Source of the DNA: a virus
Reading direction: 5' to 3' (one strand)
Length of the DNA stretch: 27,952 nucleotides
Virus record (IMG/VR): IMGVR_UViG_3300024344_000102
Location: 1-27,952 of that record
In this document: positions 17,101 to 22,661 of the stretch, piece by piece
Position numbering within the stretch: position 1 is the first letter of the stretch
How the letters are laid out: the number at the start of each line of letters is the position of its first letter
Notes under the pieces: model-generated
The model's database searches: none
What the model was told of the DNA's origin: nothing
What the model saw: only the letters and a program-made list of their open reading frames with translations
Program-made: the position numbers and the translations under genes

Positions 17101-17844
17101 ATTGAAATGCACAACAAAGGTGCTTTAAACGCATATTTAGGTATAGATATTAATAGACGTATTGGTTTTGGAAACGTACCATATTCTAACCAATTAAAAG
17201 CTATGGCAAATGTAGCTGGATTTAGAACTAGTGCAAAAGCAGAAGAGTTACTTGGTGCGCCAGGTTCTGTATTCATATCTGCTATTGAAGGTGTTGCAAT
17301 AGATGGTATACAAGAAGGTAACTGGCACAAAGCTGTTCAAAAATCTTTACCAAACTTTATGCAAAATTTTATAAAAGCTTCTTATATGGCAGATAATAGG
17401 TATGTTGAATCTACTTATGGAACTGTAATAACAGATGACATAACTAATCTTGATGTATTAAAACAAGTTTTAGGATTTACTCCTGCGATAGTGGCTAAAG
17501 AAAGACAAGCAGAATTTTTATCTAGAAGATTAGGTGGAGCCAATAGAAATTTAAAAAGAAGATACAATAACAGAATAACATCTGCATTAAAAGAAGTGTA
17601 TAGATCTTCTAAAGATAGAGATTATGTAGCTATGACTGCAGCACAAAAAAGAGTGCAAGAACTTATCAGAGAAATTATAGAAATAAATAGAAAATTACCA
17701 GCACATTTACAATACATACCAGATATAAGTGCGTTACGTGAGCAAGCATTGATGGACATCAATCCTAAGTATAGAAGATATAAGGAGGGTATGAAAACTT
17801 ATATGATGAAAGAAAACATCAGACTAAATTTAGGATTAGATTAA
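11191..17844 (+). CDS. Giant 2217-aa polyvalent internal virion protein with zincin motif
   Basis: A single uninterrupted frame. Residues about 160-210 and 330-350 are hydrophobic and glycine-rich (LVTSAPIALATLTGAGLGSI; GAAGFFGGYGFG), suited to membrane insertion. Residues about 400-980 are charged and helical. At H999-E1000-T-I-H1003 lies an HExxH zinc-peptidase motif (TTLHHETIHAMFE) with E1047/E1048 downstream (REEAIAHAFAYY) as candidate third ligand. The region from about residue 1627 (FRRLGFWYYLGGNLSSALLQ) to 1871 (FNRPQFMRGILALPALFQTY) resembles the C-terminal domains of large polyvalent 'PLxRFG/LPD' proteins. Such phage proteins are packaged in the virion and injected. Likely roles are channel formation plus a peptidase acting on host or virion protein. 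AAGGA lies only 2 nt before the ATG. The stop overlaps the converging gene. Confidence 0.7.
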   Translation: MAEEVKYITFDTPGAPRVKFNADATSDFMMNYLKSPEFAESMANQGYAYMYGLEPVPLFIEDNVNDNAFTSSLKSNYNFLKQVGVAIKAATADVFGAKETQQAAMEKFRQYQLDGAAYMFRDTGEVDQDGNKIYLPRPTTVEEVLNDPNQLEAFAKYLASVGGQTLVTSAPIALATLTGAGLGSIVGPLGTGAGATGGFLASSFLFGVGDIYGELIDAAGPEGDPVAMYAFALGVPYAVAERYLGATRVFLNKVPTFKSAILKEKGFKKALKDKIASRTFLKDVAKSTLETGVREAGAEVIQETLNVTAADFLQEGKGFEDTYLNTDYVKRIGEAGAAGFFGGYGFGVINPIRKKLKGFYSGKQFFNNGYVADYEANEESFSEVDFNPGDRVKIKPPPVNPEFIGPVNPLFTEQDIFTAEGTAENKDTGETDFIFKFEKPIGVDGDANVAISIPKTQVQSNVTVLNQVVDPSKKSKSGFLYDESQDIDLQNNPENRTKYTKAKQKLISLGYIKDGTDAEVDNYFDITGINKEQEIESIANEIEYQREEARQAEEKINEGDTEIEPIVLDNDFATFDGKEGAELRDAISKRWSAYRRKLFVEDADNINTNYVSPEDRTALSDLGFNGPLGLDYVNDLINDTTVEGNTTVGRKKLSKIIKNKRRYEDVFTPALREEKVVIGEQVETINPLTESEYISITGVNLADPTTTDPNYVFNLDPIQRIREIKILQERLNKNGWKIAGSPWYSGFVEAKKAKLEQYGKNSIEYKRWANIGYHLLENPFSPKGTISYIPIASPTAIRQAERTIQELKNSLEYKSEIPSVKAVADQKIAALQNLINRATQQRIRFNQLLTSLNIEPITNWENFTTVKGLSALEKRLKQKETITKRRNIFAKLSKWQVSKGPEPRITYAFYENALKVEAYLKQELKRLGLKDVDLTVIKQFLDDNGAVVGNAGRFLVNQRAIEVALKHHDAIMIVQEMRAAGKEPNMSDLLPYYETTLHHETIHAMFELGLVTPQEKRILDKAADDTWIDQFNVKRDYGNLTLEQQREEAIAHAFAYYMIEAKHFGTGIGRVFRRLKTYLVSLANALTRTGFKTPTDIFNAMDAGIIGNRNRDRQNRDATKSDAYIVDKEGNPIQYNYETKFYPDPGARPGDNPAPFNRQQKRNVANQLEKLSKGIGDYDKVEKLGVWARFFGHANIAATNIPFFTPLYDAIVNIDRYTRTLQTNWSFHMSKRYYLIKQDPTVNDRINKAHDIAQMTGGVYRPNRNGQIIFTAPADTGASDLDLKAGETIILTGDAADAYMDSVLLTGMVNKEMLKSIIVGTGMDEQLIDTIKLLSKYGTAGLPDLNVLSGEQIQSLVENMSLEDLTFLRNQLASIGEGRGGYTAYLNETDGVSDVVKAIELLGSKDSGLQALVNEATKITRRDAAMDYAPLMRYGNYYISVKDLEGNLIWYQYFESKQEANDAYGKLRINYPTATVTPAARIDDAFALERQFISATKKDALPSIDRLAQYLSTSSAKNYNEISKELRSIIDKNKYVANSDQFYTARDKSVGLAGVPGYSGDYSRAYAQFIMMASGTIARNRFLSKAHKAKNDAIKAARDPKTKDPNLEKMVNSFFSYVEDPVNEYASFRRLGFWYYLGGNLSSALLQFMSAVQFTAPTLSEFGGTVKTGKEMGKALSDTAAMLVKGAGALTGLSKSGKLQYEDAFLDFSVLPADVRDAVAEAIANGTLKQGMAFLEGGMATGAGVTGLSMQERQKNFVRSFENTVIGGAFNTMESFSRITSFIAALRILRNNTKALEKAALYYNDDYMFQTRVEENGGVVTAEIVAERLMVDNFGEYNKFNRPQFMRGILALPALFQTYITQMFGRMYRNLNPTIIKRKYDEYGNKSGFKIEPALAGRSRAQNALGRKILAKQLLMIYLTAGMFGLPGIDDGVDLIEWLIKNVPGLDGIDVDLENELRQMMREANFGKGFIEMHNKGALNAYLGIDINRRIGFGNVPYSNQLKAMANVAGFRTSAKAEELLGAPGSVFISAIEGVAIDGIQEGNWHKAVQKSLPNFMQNFIKASYMADNRYVESTYGTVITDDITNLDVLKQVLGFTPAIVAKERQAEFLSRRLGGANRNLKRRYNNRITSALKEVYRSSKDRDYVAMTAAQKRVQELIREIIEINRKLPAHLQYIPDISALREQALMDINPKYRRYKEGMKTYMMKENIRLNLGLD

Positions 17845-18320
17845 TTAGCCAAAGGGTTATTAGCTCTAGTCTTCATCTCTTCTATAAGTATATCTTGTAA
17901 TTCGTTTTCTTTTGCTACTACAGCAAGTTGTCTTTCCATTTCAGATAACGCCGCTTTGATTTCTTTAATATCTTTTTTAAGTCCATCAATATTAGGTATA
18001 TCTATCATAGCCATTTGTTCTCTAACTTTAGCAATGTCTTTAAATACTGTTGTTAAATCTACAGGTACAATTTTATCATCAACCTTTTTGATTCTGTCTA
18101 TAAGATCTACTTTATATTCATTAGCATATAATAATGCTTCATCTATTTTACTGTTTAATTCTTTATCTTTATTTTTTAATGGAGACAAATCTACAGCTGG
18201 TGTAGATTCAATGGCATCTAGTCTAGTATTAAACTGACCCCAAGTATAGAATCCTCCGCCGATCGCTCCAATCACACCAATAAGTGCGGCATATGTACTA
18301 AGTTTTTCTATAATTTTCAT
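17841..18320 (-). CDS. One-helix membrane protein with coiled coil (spanin/holin-like candidate)
   Basis: 159 aa, ATG with AAGGAG 5 nt upstream. Residues about 9-27 form one membrane helix (YAALIGVIGAIGGGFYTWG). The rest is soluble, charged and helical, with coiled-coil heptads in about 105-155 (LKKDIKEIKAALSEMERQLA). This N-terminal-anchor plus coiled-coil plan is that of an inner-membrane spanin subunit, and the gene lies in the lysis block, but no family match is recognised and no lipoprotein partner with a clear lipobox is visible. It is the last gene of the leftward transcript. Its TAA overlaps the stop of the giant gene on the other strand, with no terminator between. Confidence 0.6.
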   Translation of the reverse strand: MKIIEKLSTYAALIGVIGAIGGGFYTWGQFNTRLDAIESTPAVDLSPLKNKDKELNSKIDEALLYANEYKVDLIDRIKKVDDKIVPVDLTTVFKDIAKVREQMAMIDIPNIDGLKKDIKEIKAALSEMERQLAVVAKENELQDILIEEMKTRANNPLAN

Positions 18321-18329
18321 TAGTTCTCC

Positions 18330-18557
18330 TTAAGTTTTTTTCTTTTTCTTTTGATAAGCAGACATCAATGTGAAAGGAACATCACCCTTCATATATTGTT
18401 TTCCTGCAGATTTAAATTCACCTGATTTAATAGCTTTTCCAAATTTTTTTAGTTTGCCTTTGGTTAAAGCTTTTTTAGTTTCGCCTTTTTTACCAGCAAC
18501 ATCTGCTTTATTTGGCCCAGTTTTTGTTTTTCTTTTTAACATTTTAGTTTGTGGCAT
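18330..18557 (-). CDS. Very basic 75-aa protein
   Basis: The product is about one-third lysine, has no cysteine and ends in a lysine run. AAGGAG overlaps the stop region of the upstream gene, 7 nt before the ATG, so translation is well supported. No family is recognised. A DNA- or RNA-binding or virion-packaged role is possible from charge alone. It sits between the 532-aa exported protein and the membrane protein at the end of the leftward transcript. Another lysine-rich protein (73 aa) lies earlier in the same transcript. Confidence 0.6.
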   Translation of the reverse strand: MPQTKMLKRKTKTGPNKADVAGKKGETKKALTKGKLKKFGKAIKSGEFKSAGKQYMKGDVPFTLMSAYQKKKKKT

Positions 18558-18558
18558 T

Positions 18559-20157
18559 TTAATCTCCTTTGAGTTTCTTTAATTCTAACATAATCGATAG
18601 CTTTTGTCTAGATAAAAATTCCATTCTTTCTTCAAAAATCTGCATAGGATCATTGACAGAATAGGCAGACAGGGTAACACCAGCGTATATTTGTACACTA
18701 TAGCCACCCAAATCCACCTGATTCTCAAATAATTCTAAGTTAGCATCTTGATAGATATCTTTAGACTCATAAAACTCTACCTCCTCATAGGAGTCTAGCT
18801 CTGGTTGAATTAACATCTTATCAATTTTGCTAAGTTGTTTCTCAACTTTCTTAAGTTCTACTGTAGTTCCTCCAACATCCGTAGATATTTCAATTTGTTT
18901 TTCGGACTCCGTTGATATCTTTTCTTCGTCTCCTGCCTCTGCAGTCTGTACCTCGGTGTCCTCAGATTCTTCGCTATCGGGTTCTGCTTCTTCAGTTGTT
19001 TCATCTTCATCCTCATTAGCCTCCGATACGCTCTCTTTGTTTTCTGGCTCCTCTTCCATTGATTCACCAGTATCTTCCATAGTCTCTTCATTCTGAACCT
19101 CCTTTGTTGGTTCTTCCGTTTCTTCTATGGCAGCTTCTTCTTCGATTTCCATCTCAGGTTCAGCTTCTGGTTCTGGTTGTGACTCGACTTCTTCCATCTC
19201 TGCCACTTCCATTTCCATTTCTGCTTCTAGTTCCGCTATTTCTATTTCTTCTTCCTCAATAACTTCCATGTCAGCTTCTTCTATTATCTCCATGTCTTCC
19301 GTTGAAACAACAAACATCTCTTCAAACTCTTCGAAAGATTCAAAGTCTTCAAAGTACATGTCTTCTTCTATTATTTCTGGAAGAACATCGATCATAATAA
19401 ACTCGTCTTCAAAAGTAAATTCTTCTTCAAAGAAATCTTCTGGTATATCTTCTATTATATCGTATATATCTTCATCAATATTATCTATAGCTTCCTGTGC
19501 ATCTTCATTAATAGGGGGTGTGTCATCATATGTTACATTTAATGTAACATTATCTACGTCTGGTCCACGATGATAATCATCATAGGCTGTGCCTGCAGTT
19601 TCATTAAATAACTCTGCTCTAATTGTAATATCTGTTTGTGTATTTGAACCTTGGATGTATTGATTTGTATAGTTTGTAAACTTATTACCTGTTGTGCTGC
19701 TGGTGCCAGTTATTTCTCTAACTTGTGTAGATACTGAACCATCAGCTCCTGTAATAGTTTGTTTAAGAGTAAGTGTGTTTTCTATATTATTCCAAAACCA
19801 TGCATCTGCCCCCATGGTTGAGGTAAAACCTTGATTCATTTGATGTTGTGTTAAATGACCATCATCAACTAAATCTACATCTTGATATACATTATCTTCT
19901 TCGTGTCCTTCAAATGCTAACACACCTCCACTGCTATCCATACCTGTTTCATATGGAAATCCATTCCAGGCACCATGAGTGTGAATACCATCGTCTCCGT
20001 CTGTAGACCAACCAGTTGTGGTTGTAGTGTTACCAGTTCCAAAAGTAGAATTGTTAAGAAGGTTTCCTGTATTTACTTCGGTGCTATTCGCAACGCTATA
20101 AATACATAGAAATGATATGACTATTGAAAGCCATATGCTATAATATAACCACCTCAT
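18559..20157 (-). CDS. Exported 532-aa protein: beta-sandwich plus glutamate-rich tract
   Basis: The N-terminus is a Sec signal (about 1-24, MRWLYYSIWLSIVISFLCIY, cut near SVANS). Residues about 30-212 look like a carbohydrate-binding beta-sandwich (GNLLNNSTFGTG, GWSTDGDDGIHTHGAW, then DNVTLNVTYDD). Residues 218-420 are an extreme acidic tract, mostly E and D with M, I, F and P. Residues 430-532 return to a mixed sequence with helices (VELKKVEKQLSKIDK; FEERMEFLSRQKLSIMLELK). There is no lipobox and no second membrane helix. The start overlaps the upstream stop (ATGA). I recognise no family. It acts outside the cytoplasm, perhaps binding cations, peptidoglycan or glycans during lysis, or joining the virion surface; this is speculation. 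Confidence 0.65.
   Translation of the reverse strand: MRWLYYSIWLSIVISFLCIYSVANSTEVNTGNLLNNSTFGTGNTTTTTGWSTDGDDGIHTHGAWNGFPYETGMDSSGGVLAFEGHEEDNVYQDVDLVDDGHLTQHQMNQGFTSTMGADAWFWNNIENTLTLKQTITGADGSVSTQVREITGTSSTTGNKFTNYTNQYIQGSNTQTDITIRAELFNETAGTAYDDYHRGPDVDNVTLNVTYDDTPPINEDAQEAIDNIDEDIYDIIEDIPEDFFEEEFTFEDEFIMIDVLPEIIEEDMYFEDFESFEEFEEMFVVSTEDMEIIEEADMEVIEEEEIEIAELEAEMEMEVAEMEEVESQPEPEAEPEMEIEEEAAIEETEEPTKEVQNEETMEDTGESMEEEPENKESVSEANEDEDETTEEAEPDSEESEDTEVQTAEAGDEEKISTESEKQIEISTDVGGTTVELKKVEKQLSKIDKMLIQPELDSYEEVEFYESKDIYQDANLELFENQVDLGGYSVQIYAGVTLSAYSVNDPMQIFEERMEFLSRQKLSIMLELKKLKGD
18898..19506 (-). repeat. Low-complexity Glu/Asp coding tract
   Basis: About 200 codons dominated by GAA, GAG and GAT, encoding degenerate acidic repeats (for example EAEMEMEVAEMEEVE). 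The opposite strand shows long serine-rich open frames that are only its shadow. Confidence 0.8.
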
Positions 20158-20897
20158 TGATGAACATTAATAGTAGGTACGTATATTACTGGTGCTTCTG
20201 TTTCTGTTATCTGACTTTCTAATTGTTTGTCTAGTTCTTCTTGTGCTTTTCTAGCAGCTTCTTCATCTCTAGCTATTTGATCAGCTAACTCTGCCGCTAT
20301 GACTTCATCTACTTCTGCTTTAATTTCCATACGTTCTTTATACAGTTTGTAATCTGGTCTTAACTCTTCGTATGTATCCCATAAAGCAGCTGCTTCTGCC
20401 CCAATCTTGCCATCAAATGGGCATGGGGTGCCTGCAGCTTCCATCGCCATAAATACACGAGGATCTTGACACAACACTGCGACACTTGCGACCTTCATAC
20501 CAAAATCTTGTAATACCTTGGCAAGTTTAATACGCTCGCAGTTTAAATCGACTACATGTTTGCCGCCAGAAAGCCCAAATACGCCAGTGCTAACAGAACC
20601 GCTAACACCCATTGAGCAAACGTCTTGAGACATGCTTGAATAGGATGGGCTGTTCGCTGAAGGCGGTGGTATTTCTGACCCGTTCGTGCTTGATGTAGTG
20701 GTACTCGTCGTGGTGTTTGTCTGCCCTCCAGAGTAGGAGTTAGTCGTTGTTGAGGTGTATCCACCTGTAATTTGGGTGTTACTGCCTGACGAATTTGTTT
20801 GAGCATTGTTATCATTAGTTGAATCCCCCCATGCTGGTACACTTATACAAAGTATAAAGGTTACTAGAAAAGCTAGTATTAAATTATCTTTTAACAA
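20154..20897 (-). CDS. Exported 247-aa protein with T/S-rich linker and coiled coil
   Basis: I set the start at TTG 20897, which has CGGAGG with a perfect 5-nt spacer and gives a clean signal peptide MLKDNLILAFLVTFILCISV with cleavage after AWG. A longer reading from TTG 20921 would put that ribosome site inside the gene. The mature part has a Thr/Ser/Asn/Gly linker (about 26-85), a compact domain with four cysteines (94, 120, 143, 159; SMGVSGSVSTGVFGLSGGKH, DFGMKVASVAVLCQDPRVF), and a charged helical end with coiled-coil character (about 180-230). I have the impression that similar proteins occur in marine phages without known function. It overlaps the next gene by ATGA and the upstream gene by 14 nt. 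Confidence 0.65.
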   Translation of the reverse strand: MLKDNLILAFLVTFILCISVPAWGDSTNDNNAQTNSSGSNTQITGGYTSTTTNSYSGGQTNTTTSTTTSSTNGSEIPPPSANSPSYSSMSQDVCSMGVSGSVSTGVFGLSGGKHVVDLNCERIKLAKVLQDFGMKVASVAVLCQDPRVFMAMEAAGTPCPFDGKIGAEAAALWDTYEELRPDYKLYKERMEIKAEVDEVIAAELADQIARDEEAARKAQEELDKQLESQITETEAPVIYVPTINVHQ

Positions 20898-21408
20898 GGC
20901 TACCTCCGAAATACAAACCAATTATTGCTGACATTAGGTGTGTATCCAGAGGAGTTATAACCACTCCAAAGTATTCGCTATCTAGTACCACCTCTTTCTT
21001 TTCAATCAAGAATAAAAATCCTCTTGATAACTCAGTCCATGTAATCCAAACGCTTGTATCAAAAAATACAGGTACGATTTTGGGCCACACAATTATAGCA
21101 AATACCGCTGATAAAGCTATAATCCTACGGGTAAACTGAAACCCCTTGTTCTCATATGTTCTTGCTTTTTCTACAAAAGACATTTGTGTTTCAGCTCTCG
21201 CCAATAACATCTTTTGTTCATCTTGTTTTGCTTTAATACTCTGCGACCAGATAGACATAACTCCACCAAGTACGCTTGAGCCAAGCATTGTAATCATTTC
21301 TACAGGCAATCCTCCTAACATTCTAGTTCCTCCATTCGTTACTTGGGTTACTTCCTTTATGCCCCCTTGGACAATCGCTCCTGTAATAATTGCTATTAAC
21401 CATTCCAT
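20884..21408 (-). CDS. Multi-helix membrane protein, holin candidate
   Basis: 174 aa. Hydrophobic segments lie at about 2-16 (WLIAIITGAIVQGG), 36-54 (VEMITMLGSSVLGGVMSIW), 93-117 (TRRIIALSAVFAIIVWPKIV) and 155-171 (THLMSAIIGLYFGGS). An amphipathic charged helix (IKAKQDEQKMLLARAETQ) lies between the second and third. This resembles GTA_holin_3TM-like marine phage proteins in which a helix is followed by 'FxRRxIA'. It lies 3 nt after the endolysin stop, the normal place for a holin. No ribosome site is visible, so it probably depends on coupling. Holin function is a reasonable but unproven reading. Confidence 0.6.
   Translation of the reverse strand: MEWLIAIITGAIVQGGIKEVTQVTNGGTRMLGGLPVEMITMLGSSVLGGVMSIWSQSIKAKQDEQKMLLARAETQMSFVEKARTYENKGFQFTRRIIALSAVFAIIVWPKIVPVFFDTSVWITWTELSRGFLFLIEKKEVVLDSEYFGVVITPLDTHLMSAIIGLYFGGSLVKR
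20903..20907 (-). promoter_or_regulatory. Shine-Dalgarno that sets the TTG start of the exported protein
   Basis: GGAGG with TAGCC before TTG 20897. It lies 17 nt before the stop of the upstream holin-like gene, consistent with translational coupling. Confidence 0.6.
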
Positions 21409-21411
21409 TCA

Positions 21412-21915
21412 TTATGATTCTATACCAAAGAATTTATATGCTCTTTCTTCAGTAGCTTTATCTGGTTTGGTGTGGTGATATTTAGCATATAAATTATACC
21501 CAGCTTCTTTATCACCTTCTTCATATTTCTTTAATAAATCCATAGTGGGATCTGGATTTTGTTGTAAGTTTGCAAAGAATAAATCCTTTTGTTGTGCTGG
21601 TGTTAAACCTTTTATTCCCACTTCTTCTGCTTTTGATAACCATAAAGGTACGGTGTATCCTTCAGCTTCATATACATTTTTTGCTCTCTGTACTGCAGTT
21701 TTAAATCCTGCATCTGTAAATTGATATATACCTTTTGCAGTAGAATCTGGATTGTCTATATTTTTTCCATAATCACTTTCAATACCTGCTACAGTTTCAG
21801 CATAATTGTTTAATGTTTCATTGGAAAACCCATACTTATCTCTAAGTATGTTATCCATCTTGGTGCCATCAATCATCATTCCAAGTTCTGATATTAAATC
21901 TCTAATACCCGCCAT
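21412..21915 (-). CDS. Endolysin, lysozyme / lytic-transglycosylase-like
   Basis: 167 aa from ATG 21915. The lysozyme-fold signature is AGIESDYGKN with the catalytic glutamate in GIES, followed by DSTAKGIYQFTDAGF, the 'GxxQf' pattern of SLT/lysozyme domains. It should cleave the glycan strand of peptidoglycan. The same frame extends upstream to GTG 22017 and would then encode a valine-rich signal-like segment (VIVAMVVLVWAVNVNA). I prefer the inner start because upstream codons (GTC, GTG, GCG, ACG, CAG) are atypical here, while the other frame of the same DNA encodes a cysteine-rich mini-protein in typical codons. AAAGAG precedes ATG 21915 by 6 nt. With the short form lysis needs a holin; with the long form it would be Sec-exported. 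Confidence 0.75.
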   Translation of the reverse strand: MAGIRDLISELGMMIDGTKMDNILRDKYGFSNETLNNYAETVAGIESDYGKNIDNPDSTAKGIYQFTDAGFKTAVQRAKNVYEAEGYTVPLWLSKAEEVGIKGLTPAQQKDLFFANLQQNPDPTMDLLKKYEEGDKEAGYNLYAKYHHTKPDKATEERAYKFFGIES

Positions 21916-22036
21916 CCCAAACTCTTTCTGTCTCTGTATCGTCGTGTTCGCAGTTAGAGCATTCACATTGACCGCCCAAACAAGAACCACCATTGCTACA
22001 ATGACACGCATGACCACAATTAATACACTCAGGCAT
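21902..22036 (-). CDS. 44-aa cysteine-rich mini-protein overlapping the endolysin start
   Basis: Starts at ATG 22036 inside the stop of the upstream gene (8-nt overlap), with AGGA 10 nt upstream, and ends TAG at 21902. The sequence begins MPECINCGHACHCSN and has eight cysteines (4, 7, 11, 13, 19, 24, 26, 29) in CxxC and CxC pairs plus histidines 9 and 12, followed by an acidic tail. This is a typical zinc- or metal-cluster pattern and uses codons common in this genome (TGT, GGT, GAA, ACA, AGA). It overlaps the endolysin frame by 14 nt (start 21915) or much more (start 22017). The partner or role is unknown. The alternative, that this frame is an accident of the endolysin signal peptide, is less likely given codon use. 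Confidence 0.65.
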   Translation of the reverse strand: MPECINCGHACHCSNGGSCLGGQCECSNCEHDDTETERVWDGGY

Positions 22037-22280
22037 TATGTTGTATTCCTAACTTCATCTCTTCAAATAACTCTATTGGATATGAGTCTACTTCAAAACA
22101 TATAGAATCAAAATGAGCATCGTGATCACCTTGACTCTTGGCGTATTCTTTATAATTTTGTACATACATTTCAGTTGATGCCAAACAAGTATCCATATCT
22201 GGATATAAATATCCTTGATACTTTACGGATGGCCAGTTTGGCATTGATGTAATTATTATTGCCATAAATACTTTTATCAT
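22029..22280 (-). CDS. Small possibly exported protein with two cysteines
   Basis: 83 aa; the ATG overlaps the upstream TAA by one base. The first 13 residues are hydrophobic (MIKVFMAIIITSM) and may be a short signal peptide. The remainder is hydrophilic with C32 and C61, which could pair outside the cytoplasm (DTCLASTEMYVQNYKEYA; DSICFEVDSYP). I do not recognise a family. By context, just ahead of endolysin and holin, an envelope-facing helper of lysis is possible. Confidence 0.6.
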   Translation of the reverse strand: MIKVFMAIIITSMPNWPSVKYQGYLYPDMDTCLASTEMYVQNYKEYAKSQGDHDAHFDSICFEVDSYPIELFEEMKLGIQHNA

Positions 22281-22501
22281 TAATCTATCTCCACATCTGG
22301 ATAAGCCTCTTCTATTAAATCATAGTGAGTTTTAGTTGGTCTTTTAATTTTTAATTTAAGACCTTTAACTTTTGTACTAGGCATAGATTTTTTCTTATTC
22401 TTTCTAAATCTAGGAGCCTTACCCTTTTCTGTTAATCCAGTTTTAGATTTTGATGGTTTTCTTTTAATCGTTTGAGTCGTCTGACTTCTGCTGATCGCCA
22501 T
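22280..22501 (-). CDS. Basic 73-aa protein
   Basis: The N-terminal 55 residues are rich in K, R, S and T (KRKPSKSKTG; RFRKNKKKS) and the end is acidic (DLIEEAYPDVEID). ATG 22501 has GAGGA 5 nt upstream and lies inside the 3' end of the 42-aa gene (38-nt overlap in another frame). There is no membrane segment or cysteine. No family is recognised; nucleic-acid binding is possible from charge only. Confidence 0.6.
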   Translation of the reverse strand: MAISRSQTTQTIKRKPSKSKTGLTEKGKAPRFRKNKKKSMPSTKVKGLKLKIKRPTKTHYDLIEEAYPDVEID

Positions 22502-22592
22502 CGTTATCCTCTACCTTTACGGCGTCTCCGCCAATTTTTACAATACCCATAGCAAATTCATATCCTGGTGTCATTGGTTGATTATTATCCAT
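22464..22592 (-). CDS. 42-aa acidic-tailed protein, first gene of the lysis transcript
   Basis: ATG 22592 with an excellent GGAGG five nt upstream (GGAGGAAACTATG). The product starts MDNNQPMTPGYEFAMG, continues IVKIGGDAVKVE and ends with an acidic D/Q/S tail. It lies 23 nt downstream of the -10 box of the promoter at 22615-22643 and overlaps the basic 73-aa gene by 38 nt. No family is recognised. Promoter, ribosome site and overlap together make it likely to be translated. Confidence 0.65.
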   Translation of the reverse strand: MDNNQPMTPGYEFAMGIVKIGGDAVKVEDNDGDQQKSDDSND

Positions 22593-22614
22593 AGTTTCCT
22601 CCAATCAATCTGCT

Positions 22615-22643
22615 ATTATACCAGACAAAGGGGGCACATTCAA
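22615..22643 (-). promoter_or_regulatory. Promoter for the lysis/exported-protein block
   Basis: Minus strand TTGAAT, 17 nt, TATAAT, with TGG before the -10 (extended -10). The -35 lies in the loop of the terminator hairpin 22627-22649. The predicted start is about 22608, giving a leader of roughly 16 nt that carries GGAGG for the 42-aa gene. It should drive all genes down to 17841. Confidence 0.7.
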
Positions 22644-22649
22644 GCCCCC
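22627..22649 (-). terminator. Terminator after the metallophosphoesterase gene
   Basis: GGGGGC/GCCCCC arms, 8-nt loop, then TTTGTCT on the minus strand, 13 nt past the stop at 22662. The T-tract is short, so leak-through is possible. Its right arm is an AGGGGGCA-type octamer. Confidence 0.55.
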
Positions 22650-22661
22650 AATGAATCGGAT

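Noticed and set aside
16764-17330. Long antisense open frame of 188 codons on the minus strand
   Set aside because: It lies wholly within the giant plus-strand gene, has no ribosome site or neighbours on its strand, and its composition follows from the AT-rich codons opposite.
19127-19573. Serine-rich open frame of 148 codons on the plus strand
   Set aside because: It is the complement of the Glu/Asp tract (GAA/GAT read as TTC/ATC in other frames) with no start context.
21916-22017. Valine-rich signal peptide on the endolysin
   Set aside because: It is probably a by-product of TGT-rich codons of the overlapping mini-gene; upstream codon use is atypical. I kept it as an alternative and not as the main call.
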